Positions 25,223-38,856 of a DNA stretch of 64,000 nt are shown here, in pieces. The notes under the pieces are model-generated. The model had not been told where the DNA came from and made no database searches. It saw nothing but the letters and a program-made list of their open reading frames with translations. Position 1 is the first letter of the stretch. Each line of letters starts with the position of its first letter. Position numbers and translations under genes: made by a program. The stretch comes from Dipetalonema caudispina (taxonomy: Eukaryota; Nematoda; Chromadorea; Rhabditida; Onchocercidae), in NCBI GenBank assembly GCA_013365325.1, contig JABVXV010000105.1, positions 124,001-188,000 on the forward strand, written 5' to 3'.

Positions 25223-27700
25223 AACCTAGAAATGTATACAACAATAATGATTCAGGTAAACCCAGTTACAGAAAACATCTTATTGCTTCTAGCTTAGTTA
25301 ACATTCCCAGCACTACACATGATCACAGCTTATTTTTCATTGGATTGATCTCTTTAAATTACTTTATATAAATATAAATAAATATAGGTGTAAACAAATA
25401 TGTGTATAAATCAGTATATGAGTGCAATTATATACAGTGTTTTACATAAATATAACTATAAAGTACTTAATATCAAGTAATCTAACGAGAATAAACCAAA
25501 GAAACATATATAAACAGACTAATGTGGATACTACCGATTTAGCCAACTTGCTGATTTCTTAAGCTATTAGTAACTGGACTGAAGAGCTTGTCTAGACCAT
25601 TCTGTTCACCTTACTGTAACTGCTTATGATTTTCCAACACGATTATTTCAAGCTATGTTTTCAAGATTCGGTAAATAACCAAAATTTAAAGTTCAACCAC
25701 CTTCACTGTGATTTATATGATCTGTTCATATCTTTTAAAAGCGTAAAAAAAATTCACCAAACCAAATTCATTTAATCCTTTAATAACAAAGTTTACCCAT
25801 TCCAATAAAAATTGCCTGGTTTGACAAAAACTGGTTGATAGTAGAAAAAGTCTCTTTTTCAAATGAATTATCCTACAACCCATCATATTGACCAGAAAAC
25901 AATGGTTTGAAATTGGAATAAAAAGAAGTGATATGTGCAAATGCATAAGTACTAATATCACAAACAAAATTTCTTTTCCTACCAAAACTATCTGTTTAGA
26001 TAAGTCACATTCTCAATAGAAAGTACGCTCCTAATTTGCTGCACATTCGATTAGCGATAAATATCCTGAAAAGGAGGCTCAAAAACTAGCCTTCAGCAAG
26101 GAATTTTTCATAGAAAATAACAGATGTGTGAAATCAAATTTATTTGCTTTTGAAAAAAGTAAATAATAGAAGATTTAAGATAAACACAAAACATGTTTTT
26201 GGAAAGAGTAAGTAGCCGAAGACTAAACATAAATAATCACAAAATGCATTTAAAGTTTTCACACTGATTATGCTGGATGCCATGCAACATATCAAAGGCA
26301 TATCACGAGATTCGGAAAATTAGAAGAGAAAGCAGTGCATGAAACGATAAAAAAAAAATACAGCTCTATGAAACTAAAGTGAACTATTTTTTTAACCCTG
26401 AATGGTCGAAAGCATTGCAGTTTCAACTTGACAAATTCAAAGCTACCGTAGGAGTATGAAAAACATATCAACATCTGGAATAAACATTTCCAAAAATTTG
26501 AGAAGATAGAAGTAATTTTGCTGGGTTCTATTTCTCGCGAACGGAATCGAAGAATTAATACAGCAATGAAAGAGAGAAACAATGTGAGATCGAAAGAAAT
26601 TTAAAGCAAAGAATAAGGCAATAACCACATTACTTATTTCTTAAAACAAACAGCTGTCAATTACGGCAAGAAATTTGGTGCAGAGCGTCTATTATTGAGT
26701 AACTTACTAAAGAAAACATAAACTATGTTCAGTGTTCACTAAGAATTTCTAAAGGAGATAAAAATTGAAAGTATTTGAAAAGACAGTTTAATATGACACG
26801 AACATAACATATAAATAAGAAAGAATAGGATTAAGAACGCACAAGAATACAATAAGTGAAAAAACAAAGAAGGCAAAAAATCATTTTTTTTAGATAATTT
26901 AAAAATCAAAAAAAAAGTTAGTTAAAAAAATATAAAGATGATTTAAATTTAAAAAGTTCATCTCATATTTGATACAAAAAAGTAGAAAAGACCATTAATA
27001 ACAATAGTAACAATAGTGAAGTAGTAAAGGCAAGATATATATCCAAAGAAGATTAAGATATTGGCCTTAGGATACCAATCCTTATTTTATATGCAATGGC
27101 AATTTTCATGCCTGCAACCAACAGCTAGTAGTAGTAAGATCTAGATTATAAACAGATAAGAGTCAGATAGTTTAGTGCTTACAATCTCTTGACATGCGGA
27201 TTAAACCACAGTTCGGATAACGCATCTCAACCATGGTACTGAAGTCAACTTCGACGGCAACGAAAATTCGAGAAAATTCTTTTTTTGTAAAAAAATTCTC
27301 CGTATTAGACAATGTCAGCAGCTCGAAGATGAATTAAAAACAAATACCAGAAAAACTTTGAGAAATTAGATCAGAAACCTGAAGTAGGTCTTCATCTTCA
27401 TAAATTTCCTACGCGCATCCTCAATATAAAACCGAAAGAATTCGAAGAAAAGCTATGATTCCCAAAGAGAGAATGATATCCAGATACCGTTTCATAAATC
27501 TGCGCACTGAAAGGACTTAATAAAATATAGAACAAGACAACAAAATATAAATATAAACAAATATAGAATGAATCCTAGGTACTTCTTATAATTTGAATCT
27601 GTCTACTTGACTCAATGTCTAATAACAACAAAAAATGAAAAAAAGAACAGACTTCCTTCTAGACTGTAAAGATAATTTACCTCCAAACATCTGTAAGACT
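25223..27700. other. intergenic region between CCDC25 and RALGPS genes
   Basis: About 2.5 kb of AT-rich DNA with no supported exon. It contains a TATAAATA-rich low-complexity part at about 25365-25450 and A-rich stretches near 26870-26945. The upstream control region of CCDC25 and the 3' flank of RALGPS should lie here; the spacing is too large for a nematode operon. Confidence 0.5.
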
Positions 27701-30700
27701 TTAATCAAAGGTTATGGGGTTGGCTGATATTCTTAGTAATGCATTTTGAATAGCTGCTCGAATATGTTTACACCATTCCATAGCATCTGTTTCGTTTCTG
27801 CACATGTAACGGTACATTCGACCTGGAAACTGATAAGCTGCCCAATAATAATGATTTAATGAAAAAAGGAAAAAAAGTATTAAAAATTATTCCGAAATTC
27901 AGGAAAGTTACCAGTTGGTGAATGATGCAACTCGAAATACGGTTCCGTCGAATTAATACAACATGTGACACACCATCCATTTTCATCTAATTCCATTACC
28001 TTGCTTGCTTTTTTGTTGTAAACATCGCGATTACTCTTGCATCGAATGTTAACACTTCGACGACAGAACTGTTGTAAATGTGAAGTGCGCAATTCCAGAT
28101 AGCATTTTTGACTACACTTCATCTGAATCACAAATACAAAACAAAATGCGATACAATCAAGTTCTGCTTAGTTCTAGAAAAAAGTAACTTAGTCAATACA
28201 GATTAACATGGGACTTCTTCACAAAATCCAATTAACGAAGACAACAGATACCATAGTTGATTTGGTGCTCCAACCACGACCAATAACGACAATAACTTCG
28301 CCTTCGTAATCCGGAATTTCACAGTCATCATCATCATCAACATCAATAAGATGCAATCGATCTGTATTACTTTTACGGCCAAGTGAACTAGAAAGACAAC
28401 TGATTACAAGTTTGAACGGTAAAAGAATGGGAAATAAATCTGTTGAAGTCTAAAATCTAAAAATCTCCAGATATTCAAAAATATAACCTTAATCGAGTTG
28501 TAGGCGACAATTTCGCTGCAAGTCGGGAAGGCGTAGATGTTTTCAGAGGAACAAATGGTGACGAGGGGCTAGTAAGATGTGGTGAATGCGTAGAAATGGT
28601 CTTATTTTCCGCAAATGTAAGAACCGACGACATCGTTAATTCTCGGCCTGTAAAATTTGCTTATTAGTTACTTTTAATGGTTAAGGACTTCTTTTTCGAT
28701 CATCATGTCTGATGATATAAATGTAGAAAATTTCTGTAGAACGTTTCGATTTATTGAATCAATGTGTGCAAGGAAAAAACCAAGAGAAAAAATCACCTTC
28801 AAAGTTTTCTGAATGAAACAAGTCTGTGTCAAAACAAAACGATACATTTACTTCCCTGAAATTAAACAAAATGTAACATTCATCTGTAAAAACATTTTTT
28901 CACCATTTATTACAATCTCTATTCTAGGGAACCTCAGTTCTCATAAAATCTGGTTGAGACAGTGTCCCATTTAATAGTGTTTACTAAATACTCATAAGAT
29001 TTGTGAAAACTGTAAATGAATTTTCTAAAAAAGATCCTGAGGTTTTCCAAAAACATACTTTGGGAAAGCCTACCCAGTATTTAGTTCAGTACCTAGGCTG
29101 CGAGCTCTTCGGTGATCAGAAATGATGACATGACGGTCATGTCTTCTTGATGAAAGCTGGAAAGTCAGCGAGTGAGCAGCTTTCTCAAAAGCTGATAAAT
29201 TTGAACGAAGTCGACTGATTGCTAATAATGTTCGCGACAGTGATGCACGGTGTAGGAAACCAACCGCTGGCGATGATGATGCAGCATGGCGCGTACCATT
29301 TTCATGCACCAATGACAGCCCGAAAAAAATATAAAGAGTTTGACAGAAATTTATTCAGTTTTACTGAATACCAGTAACTGCGTAGTAATGAATACCAAAT
29401 ATATATCTCAAACAAGATTTACTCTTCCCTTAGTTTTGTACGTGTAGGCGTGAAATGAGATACAAATCACAGTAAACTTAGGGGTGAGTAGCCAAAACTG
29501 TCAAACTGAGTATAAATTTATGATAAAACTTCAGTCTCAGGTAAGATGAATATAGTATCCAAAAGCTTACCTGAACAAATCATCCTCTAAAAATTTAGCT
29601 AACTCATCATGAATTTCGAATGACTGAAGATATTTTTGCAAGCGCTCCAGGTACGTCAAATTATCTGAAGACGTCGCATTCATTTATTAAAATAGTAGGA
29701 GCAACTGTCTATTTAAGAAAGCAAAAGATAAAACAGGAGGCAGAACTCACCATAAAATGATTTCTGGAAATACAAAATGCGAACTAAAATGTCGTTTTTC
29801 TTCCGAGATATGTTTTCAGATTCCGTACAGTCTTTCCTTACAGTGTCATGAGCGTCAATAAAACTGAGATCAGTGAGATATAAACCTAAAACTAATCCGA
29901 TTGAAACTCAAAGGAATTTGAATTAGCGGAAAAGAATTTGACAAATGGAAGTGTCATCATTGTAGTCTTCCAAACCTTCTGCAATATTCTCTAAAAAATA
30001 ATTTTTATCATCTATGTAAGATCACTACAAATGTAACAAATTCACCGGATCAAAAACGTTTGGGCAGCAAGAAAAAAGTTAGCAAAAAATCAGTTGCTAT
30101 TCACCCTCAGCTGCAAATGCCAGCAGCTCAAATTTAGTAAATGAATATATTTGGTTTTTCAAATGGCTTAATACAATTATTTCAACATTGGACAAAAATA
30201 ACCCTTGAATATCAAAATAATGGGACAACATCATGAATGAAGAACACGAGAAGTAATGCTAAAAGTTGTAACACATTTTCAAAAGGTAGCTTGCTGTTAG
30301 CAGATGTAGTAATGCTGCTATAGCAAATACCACGGTGAAGTGGTTACAGATTTGAAAAACAGAAAAATGCAACTTAAAAATAACAACCTAAATACGGTAT
30401 GCACGGCAATTTAGCTGAATTTAGATGCTCTCGTAAACGTTCCCAGTTGCGCTCACTGTCAAACAACAATCGCAACTCGGTAAGTATTCCACGTTCTGAT
30501 CGACCAATAAGCTGAAAATTTCCAGATAGCGTCGTGTATGAAAGCTAGAATTTGAAGTTTATCCAAATTACTAAAAAGAGCCAAAAATAGAAAGCAAATT
30601 GAACCTACTCTCCATGTTTTCGCCAAACGATAAATGGAAAGGCTTTGCAAGGCACTCACAATGGAAAATGTTGAGTTGAGATTATTCAAATCGTACAAAT

Positions 30701-31564
30701 GCTGGAAAAACTCATGTAAAATGCGTAATTAATTAATTTTGCAAGTGAATAATAACGGAAGGAATCACGGAAGCATACCTTCGCAATTCTAATAAAATGT
30801 CCAAGAATCTCGGCACGTTTAGCAGCTTTCTCATGTGATAAGATTTCCCGCTGACACCACAAACAAACCGAATTGAAACGATTAGTGAATGCAACTATAT
30901 TCAGTGCATCTACATGCTTACTCTTCTTTGTCCAAGCCCCCTTCAACAGTTCCTTAAAATTTCAGCATAAAAAAATATCAACCGCTATCAAAATTCGAGT
31001 AGTACCGTTAGGTAATGGGTAAAAAAAAGACTATCGAGAATTCCATAATTCAGATAAATACTGATTTTATAAGATATAAATCATTTGCAGATATGAATCA
31101 CAATGAAAGTATTGATCTTACTTGTGAAGTGATTGCCTTGAAGAGTGAAATATCAATGAGGGTGATCTGACTAGCAATATCTTCAGGTCGAACTTTAAGC
31201 ACATCAAAAGCCATTGTGTCGTATTTCTTCTGAAACGGTCTTAATGACAACATTTTAATCTTTCATATGATATTTATTATAACAAGAAGATCAATAAAAA
31301 AAGCACTACATTTTTTCACTGTTAGTTCTTCAGAGTACCCTATGTAAACTGTGCCAATAAAATTGATAGTACCATGGGAGATTTTCTTATTATAAAATAG
31401 TACTGCGAAAAAATTAAAGAATAGAGAAATATCAAAAAGGAAGGAAAAAAGGTCCACATCAGTAATTGGAAGATATAACTGATAATGAGTATGTGCTTTC
31501 AGGAGACGATAAAACGTTGGCGGATGCCACTAACCTTTTTACTTTTACCAAATTCAGTTTTCAT
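27701..31564 (-). CDS. ralgps: RALGPS family Ral exchange factor (CDC25 domain and C-terminal PH domain)
   Basis: Predicted Ras-independent exchange factor for Ral, held at membranes by its PH domain. Exons: 31564-31535, 31229-31122, 30952-30779, 30701-30609, 30511-30388, 29885-29751, 29664-29571, 29319-29093, 28647-28488, 28387-28252, 28122-27912, 27837-27701; 542 residues, close to the human 557-583. The CDC25 domain fills residues 1 to about 250 ([67 protein letters not shown]). A Ser/Pro-rich linker with possible SH3-binding prolines follows, then a PH domain (about 405-542) ending in a helix with the PH tryptophan ([16 protein letters not shown]). There is no REM or RA domain, which separates it from RalGDS. 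The 10-residue first exon is inferred from phase alone. The acceptor before 29319 reads TTTTTTTCGG instead of CAG, yet the exon matches the family (LFRLSLVHE). Confidence 0.9.
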
Positions 31565-32293
31565 TGCATTTTCCAACCAGAAACATTTTCACCACGTTAT
31601 ACTCAAGTAAATAATTACACTACAAGATGCATCCCGCGATATCTCAGTGATATATATTTGCCAGTACCATCTTTCTCTACCTCTCACTTTACCGTACTTT
31701 TTCTTAATTGTTGTCTCGATACTTTTGTCCTTACCATACAAGCAATATTTCTTTGCTCTCTTACTCTCTTTACACTCTTCATCTTCCTTGCATTTCTTTC
31801 GGGACACTATAATCCTTCACTTTGGCCAAGCTTTGGTCAATATGTAACAATAGCCATAGATAAAGTTGGGTCCGAATAGATATACATCTAACGATTTGTC
31901 AACAAGTGTTGGTGATAAGAAGAAAAAAAAAAAAAAAAACAATACGGATTAGCCATTACTTCAGTAGATTGTATTCGATGCATGAAAAATGGATATTTAT
32001 TATTCTATCTCTAAAATTTGCATACCATTAGAAAGATAAGAAGTTATCGAAGACTAAATCATGAATGAAAGTTAATAGCAAGCGAAATTATTTTGATAAT
32101 GTCTACTTGTATCGAGCTGTTTTATTTTTAAATATATCACATTATGAAGTGATTCTTTTTACATCAAAGTTTTGAGATGATTCGTTTTTCATCTGATTTT
32201 AATGAGTGAAGTGTTGAAGAGCGCATTTAACAAGTAAAGGTTATTTTTGCGATCGGACCGATTCAAAATACATTTTAATATCCTCCAAATATA

Positions 32294-33872
32294 TTATTTC
32301 TTATCGAATACATCGTTACCCACTCCGGCAAGCGTTTGATAGTTGGGATCAAATGTTCCTACGACAAAAAATTACATGAGTTCAGCGAAGTTTATTTATT
32401 AGAAAGGCTGGTCGAAGGGAGATTTTCTAAGGAGACAAATGAGAAATTAATTTAAAACTTTCTAATCTGGAAAATCTGAATAAAAATTTAAATCCTTGAA
32501 GATTTTGGAAAGGCGAAGAAGTAGGCGAACATATAAATTACTGCACATATTCGTAGTCACAATGAAAATATATTCATAAAAACTTACCAGCTATACCGCC
32601 TTGCTGTGGAGCTTTGGGTGCTGTACCAGCTGTATCGACTGGAGGAACACCGCCACCGCCACCGCCACCACCACCACCACCACCACCACCTTTATCGCCA
32701 AAGACGTCATTACCAAGACCAGCCATTGTTTGATAATTTGGGTCATAGGTTCCTGGAAACAATTATGAGTTTAATAAAGTGTTTAAGTTCATTAAAAAAG
32801 ATTTTTTATGTTCAGAAAATCACTTCTGTAACGTTTTAGGATAATTTACAGGGATATTTTAATTAAAGCTTTTCAAATGAGGAAATTCTGGTTTTCAATA
32901 AATGATTTATTTATAACTAATTCATAGAAGCTTTAAATGCTTTAAAAAAAACAGTTCATCTCACCGGCAATGCCACCTTGAATTGGAGCCTTTGGTCCAT
33001 TAACAGCCGGTGTAGGAGAAGGAATACCACCACCTCCTCCTCCACCTCCACCTGCACCTCCTTTATCACCACCAAAAACGTCATTTCCTAATCCGGCCAT
33101 AGTCTGTAGTATTCAACAGATATCAACCATTAATTTCCAATTAGCTAAGATTTCACTTATCATCTTTCAATCTATTATTTTACAAAGATTTTAAAATATT
33201 ACTGTCATTAAACCAACTGCCGCAGTATGCTATCAATAAACACTCAAGAAAAAGTTACTTAGGATTGCTAATCTTAAGCATGGTACCTGGTAATTTGGAT
33301 CAAAAGTTCCAGCTATTCCACCTTGAACTGGTACCTTAGCAGCTCCACCATTTGCATTGTTCTTTGCTCCAGCATCTAAACATAAATTTTCCACATGTTA
33401 AACCGAAGGAACTAAAAATGACTATAAAATTTTGCGCGATGGGCAGATATCAAAAACTATCATTAAATGTATTGAACAAAAATGATAATATTATACTTAG
33501 TCCTGTAATGTGTTGCTATGACTTGAAATTTGGATTCATGGCTTGATTTTTCAATATTAGCTAAATTTACTGTAGTATTTTGAAGTTTTTATATTCTTAA
33601 TAACCTGACCTAACTATAACAGAAAAGAAAAGATCAGAATCCAACTCTGCACCTAATTTATGGCCTAACAAATATCGGCGATACTTGAATCTCTAAAAGC
33701 TTTGCAAGGTTTGCTGTGGTTTTTTAGCCTAGGTCTTTCTCTCCATTTCGAAGCGATCTCATATCTCTGATTTTTTTGTTTACGGAAAGTCAAAAATACC
33801 AGAGAGTATTAGCAGAATAGGTAGTTTACCTTTTTCGTTTTTATTTTTGCCCTTCTTATCTCCTTTGTTTTT
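32294..33872 (-). CDS. glycine-rich protein of repeated DPNYQT-GNDVF modules, 5' end not found
   Basis: I do not recognise this family. Exons: 33872-33830, 33375-33287, 33103-32965, 32752-32588, 32358-32294; phases agree. The protein starts (as far as seen) with a Lys/Asn-rich stretch KNKGDKKGKNKNEK, then repeats a module three times: QGGIAG, G-T-(F/Y)-DPNYQT-(M/L)-AG-(L/V)-GNDVFG, DK, a run of 9-14 glycines, then a Pro/Ala segment with PKAP. The last copy ends DKK and stop. Two modules share intron positions (all in GG|GT phase after QGGIAG), a sign of exon duplication. No signal peptide or membrane segment is seen. Low complexity and small size recall nematode sperm or structural proteins, but that is only an impression. 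Confidence 0.75.
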
Positions 33873-35608
33873 CTAGAATTTGTTTTTTCTTTCATAGTAC
33901 TGATATCGAAATTTGATATTCAAAATTCCTCAACAATGAAAAAGCCAATAGTACAAATGAGAAACTGAACTCATTTTTCTCAAAAAGTTTTATGTTCTGT
34001 CTAAATGATACAGATATTTGAAAAATTATTTAAACCCATCTAAATATTTGAAAGTTCATATTGACTTCTTAAGAAGCGAAAAAACCAAAAAGTTCCGAAC
34101 TTTTTTTGAGGAGCAACCAGATACAGAATTAAGATTGACAAACATCACGATCATTGGTATCACGGTCCACAAAAATGAAAAAATAATTTCATCCATCGAT
34201 ACCTTCCTTTACCTTAAATTATAAACTGTACCGACATTTTCTCAAACTGAAGCTTTCAAATTTTAAGCCTAGTCAGAAGTTTGAACTTATGCCGTTGACT
34301 CTGAACCTAATTAATCATTAATTTTAAAAATATCGTTAAATTGGGCTTATAATTCGAATTATCTGCAAATCTCAAAGCACATATACGAGCACCTCCAAAA
34401 TCTTCTCATCAAACATATTTTACGTATATTAGCTTCCAAGTAACCTTTAATAGCTTTCAGCCTGTTCAAATTTTGATGATCACGGTTAAATAAATAGTTA
34501 ATGAGGATGCTTTTGAGAGCAACCGTCTGGTAGAAATCCTGAATTAACAAATACACATCATCTGCTAATTAAAGAACAATATAACTGTATCTTGTTCCAG
34601 GAAAATCCAAACAACTTTCCAGACAAATTTAAATATTTGACCTGATCACAGTTCTTTTTTTTTTGAAATGCTAAAGCCTTAACTGTCAAACTATTAATTC
34701 CTTAATTTTTTTCGGCAGTTCCTATCCTCTCTAAAAATTGTGATATTTTGTCTTCTTCTGTAAATTTCTTCAACTACAAGCCATCGCTGATGAGATTCAT
34801 AAAGCCAATCATATAAAGTGGATAGATTTGGTGGAATGATATGATGTAAGAATCTTTCGGGAGATTTCTCAACATCTAAAGCTTTACTACCATCTCATCA
34901 GCGATGGCTTGTAGTTGAAGAAATTTCTTTGTGATCGCACTTCTATAGCCAACAGAAAAAGCAAAAATCGTAAAATGACCATTTCTCACAGCAAAATTTG
35001 CATAATTCACTCTCATTCTCTCTCATTTATCAAATATAAAAAGTGAAGAGAAATGGTAAATTAAGGGATATATCGTTATGCGTATACAACAAATTACCAC
35101 AGAAACCGAAAAATGCTTAGTCCCTTTCTATCTTCTCTTCTTTCCATTTTTGAACCCATTATCTTCCCAAGATTTAAAACTAAATCAAAATAATTTTTTA
35201 ACTTATGTTATTAGCATTCAAGACTAGTAAATGCTATCTACCAGACAGAGATACAAAACCTATCACTGTATCCTACGGTAAAAACTTCGTTGAAAACTCT
35301 GTTGAAAATAATTTGCTACAATTTTCAATGTCTATCGACAAAAAGAATAACGATAAACTTAATCAGGATAAACTCCTAATGTTAGTTCATTTATTATTAG
35401 TTACTTTTCCGGATTAAACGATGTACACAGAATGAATACATTGGTACGTTAGGATTTACTTTTCAAATACCGATAGTCGATAAAACAATAAATGAACTAA
35501 AATGTAGAAGACAAGCCCTCATGAAACTGTTTGTCAGAAAAACAATAATCCGGATGAACAAAAATATCTCTGATTAATGTGATCATGTTTTCATCTTCCA
35601 CCTGAAAT
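33873..35608. other. intergenic region upstream of the glycine-rich gene and 3' of cathepsin B
   Basis: Apart from the 35-bp inverted repeat, I see no exon that joins in frame to either neighbour. The missing first exon and promoter of the glycine-rich gene are expected in the part just above 33872. An open frame at 35205-35417 shows no family resemblance. Confidence 0.45.
34762..34926. repeat. perfect 35-bp inverted repeat with 95-base spacer
   Basis: The segment 34762-34796 (starting AAATTTCTTCAACTACAAGC) is the exact reverse complement of 34892-34926. The spacer of 95 bases separates them. A transcript from either strand could fold into a long hairpin. It lies in intergenic DNA between the glycine-rich gene and the cathepsin B gene. 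Confidence 0.92.
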
Positions 35609-38600
35609 TTACTTATTCTCTTCTTTTAAAAGAAATTCACTGATTCCACGGAATTTCGATTTGACTGGTTGTTTAGGAATCCCAGCAACGATACCTGATT
35701 CGATCCCGCACTCATCAACACCACGGAGAATGCGGAAATAACCTAAATATACTTATATTGATTACATTATAAACTATATGAAAGGTTACATCTATTGGAA
35801 AGTACCTTTTATATTCACCGAAATGACTAAGTTTAGAATCGGATTAATGACAAATAAGTGCAACAAATTCTTTACAGTATCTATTAAGTAATTATAGCAT
35901 CATTTAATTGAACTTGATTTAAATTGACTTCATTTTAGTAGTTAAATTTAAATCATGCAGAGATTTAAATTCAATTAACTTCACTTTCTGAATTTTCAAT
36001 GCGAGAAATTAAGAAATTTGAAATTAACTGGGAAAATTTAGACACACCTTTGCTATCCTGGTTTTCTTTCATGTAAAAAAAAATAAAATTAGAAATTAAC
36101 TCACCATCTTCTCCCCAATCAGTATTCCATGAATTAGCTGCCAACCAGTATGGTACTCCTTGATCAACACCCCAACCGAGCAATTTCACGGCATGTCCAC
36201 CGCCTAGAGATCCCGCTACATGCTGAATATAAAGCATTGATTTTCCTAAACTGTATCAATTTATTGAAAGTAACTACTGATTACGATACAACTCGGTACA
36301 TTACGAATTACGAGACGATATAGATGCTTATTCAAAATGATCAAAAATGTATTGTGTTTATATATAAATTGCTCATAAGAGATCTTGAAAATATTTGAAA
36401 ATTGTTAAGTAATAGAATGAAAAAATGATAGCTTCAGGAATTGTGCATAAATCAGATCAGCTGAATTTGAAATAACAGTATTAATGATAAGGTAAAGACT
36501 GATCAGTTCGAGTATCATGCCGAATATTAGCTCTTAAAAAGAATTTCCTTTTTATTTTTTCATTCCAGTCCTTCTGCTTAGAACCCTAATTTGATATTTT
36601 CAAGTCTTTACATCCCTTGAGCTACTCCTTCAAATTTAAAATGAATATAGAAGGTAAAAATAAAAAAAATACATTGTTTTCAGAATGAATTTATCTGCAT
36701 CGTCTGAGTGCTGTAAAAAAAAACCTGAGTTCAGAAGATTTGACTATTTGACTGGGACATTTTTAGATTTCTTATGTCATTTCCTTTTATAAAACTTCAC
36801 AAATTCATGAAGACCTTGTAAATTCCGCCAGTATAGAGCAGAAAATCACTGTATACTTCAAAAGCAGCTTCAACCGGACCCATCGTTATGATTTCTTTCT
36901 GGATCGATTCCACATCGTTTTCAACGTTGTAAGCTTGTTTCCCTGCAAGTTTTAGTATTCAAATTTCAAGATAATATGGTTAAATATATTATAATTGAAT
37001 TATATCACATAAATTTGATTATTCAAATCAGTTTTGTTTACAACACTCAAACCTAATCGACTGTTAATTTGAATAAAGGGAAAAAACTAAACAAATATGA
37101 AATTTGAAATAAAACTGAATGATCCTGAATCATTTTTCCTATCACTTAATTTCAGTGTCAGGAAATAGTGGAAGTTCCACGAGTAGATTATACTTGAAAA
37201 ACAGTTAATCAATCAATAAATTCATTGTTTGAATCTCTGAGTGATTCCAGGAAGTACCGCAACCGCCGTCTATGTTCCTCATCGACTCGGTAACGAACTT
37301 ATACGAACTGACCGTAATATTTATCGGCTTTGTATGATTTGTCGTAGTTTTTACTACACTTTCTATCGCATTTCGGCGTTGGATAGAGGTCATGTTTGCA
37401 TGGTTCATAGTGCGTTTTATTGTTGTGATGTTCACAAGGTGGGAATGGGTAAGGTCGGCAACCGCTGTGACTGGTGTAGTTACTTCCCGTGACGATACCA
37501 CTCGAAACCCAATATTTCCATGCTGCCATCGGTTCACCGCCGTTGCAACTACAAGGTAAAAGTATTACTAAGCTGTAGGTTGTCATTATGAAACTTTCAC
37601 ATTTATGAAAGATTTCCGAACAGGATAAGGATAGATGTTAAATCACTGAATTAATTTGGTAATAAATTCTAGCATCCATTGAGTGTTGTAAAAGTTAAAC
37701 AATTCAACAGGAATGGCTACTGTTCAAGTGTAAAAGAAAGTGATGCATCGATTGAATAATTATTATTCTCATAGCAGTTACTTATGACCTCGAATAACTG
37801 AAGACGAATTGAAAGAAGAAAAAGCTGAATCGAAATAAAATGCAACAATTTACCCGAAACCACAGGTTTTGCAGCAGCTTAGAAGATCATCTGCTGAAAG
37901 TGTTACTTGTAACTTTCCCTTCGACATAATGCAAATCCGATCCGACATCGCTTCCACAGCAGCCACTGCCCAGCATGAACCTAAATTACTCTTTTCGGTG
38001 CTACAGTTGGCAAATATTCAGAGCCTTACGGTCTGTACAGAATCAAAAAACTTATACTTTGGGAAGCAAATACCTTTGATATTCAAATGTTACTGATATT
38101 TGAGAGTGGCCGTGTTTGTGCCGTACTTAAAAATTGCTTGTTAACGTATTCTGTAAGAATGAGAGCTAAAAGTCTTACCACAGGAAGACTGATCACGAAT
38201 ATTCCTAAGCGATGCACATTCTGGCCACTTTTTACGAGCATCAAACATTTCCGGAATGAAGATGGCAGAGTGTCGTGTTGGTGACAGGTTTTTCATGTAT
38301 TCCGCCGATTGTTTCATGTTACTCACACCAAGCAAACCGTATTTCACACGGTCACTATAGGAATTAAATTTATTTGTTCCTGCCTAAAAATACATTCATT
38401 AATGAAATTAATGCGAACTCTCAAAAATTTTACACCAATCCTTGTTTATAACTTACCTTCCATAATGTTTGATGTGAGTTAATGTAGTCGATGAGTTCCT
38501 GGCCGAATAAATTTTTTGCTTCCGGAGCTATTTTAGTGTTTCTATATTCATCAATGACAGGCCTGGAAAAATATCCAATATGTATGCATGCAATCTCAAA

Positions 38601-38856
38601 TGTAAGCGGAAAGCAGTATTTATTTTAATTTATAAAATTTCTTACTTCGTCTGTCTTTACAATTTCACATCATCTGAAATTTTAATAGTAACCGAAATTT
38701 GTTTAAATCAGAATGTGCTTACCTCTTCTTTTCTTTTGAAGCATGCCAAAGAGACTTCGTGGGATTTTCTAAATCAATGATCGATACTACAGTTGCGAAA
38801 TAGTACAACGAAATCAGAAAAAGCCACAGTACTGGTGCAAAAGGTCTTCGGCACAT
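35609..38856 (-). CDS. cpr: cathepsin B-like cysteine protease precursor (8 exons)
   Basis: Secreted or lysosomal papain-family (C1A) protease. Exons: 38856-38723, 38562-38457, 38383-38179, 37980-37854, 37548-37313, 36942-36815, 36222-36105, 35742-35609; 395 residues, all phases match. An N-terminal hydrophobic segment ([15 protein letters not shown]) acts as signal peptide. A propeptide with the cathepsin B pattern follows (about 30-115), then the mature enzyme. Catalytic residues are all present: Cys151 in DQSSCGSCWA, His322 in [12 protein letters not shown], Asn342 in [11 protein letters not shown]. The occluding loop is intact, with [12 protein letters not shown], so carboxydipeptidase activity is likely. 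The C-terminus extends about 25 residues past the usual end with a basic tail. Neighbours give no functional hint. The ATG lies 3 bases after an AG at about 38860-38861 that could be a spliced-leader acceptor. Confidence 0.95.

Noticed and set aside
31466..31879. 137-codon open frame on the plus strand
   Set aside because: It overlaps the probable first RALGPS exon in antisense, and its hydrophobic part comes from a T/C-rich tract. No family match or splice context.
37241..37492. 83-codon plus-strand frame
   Set aside because: It is the antisense shadow of cathepsin B exon 5, which encodes the occluding loop.
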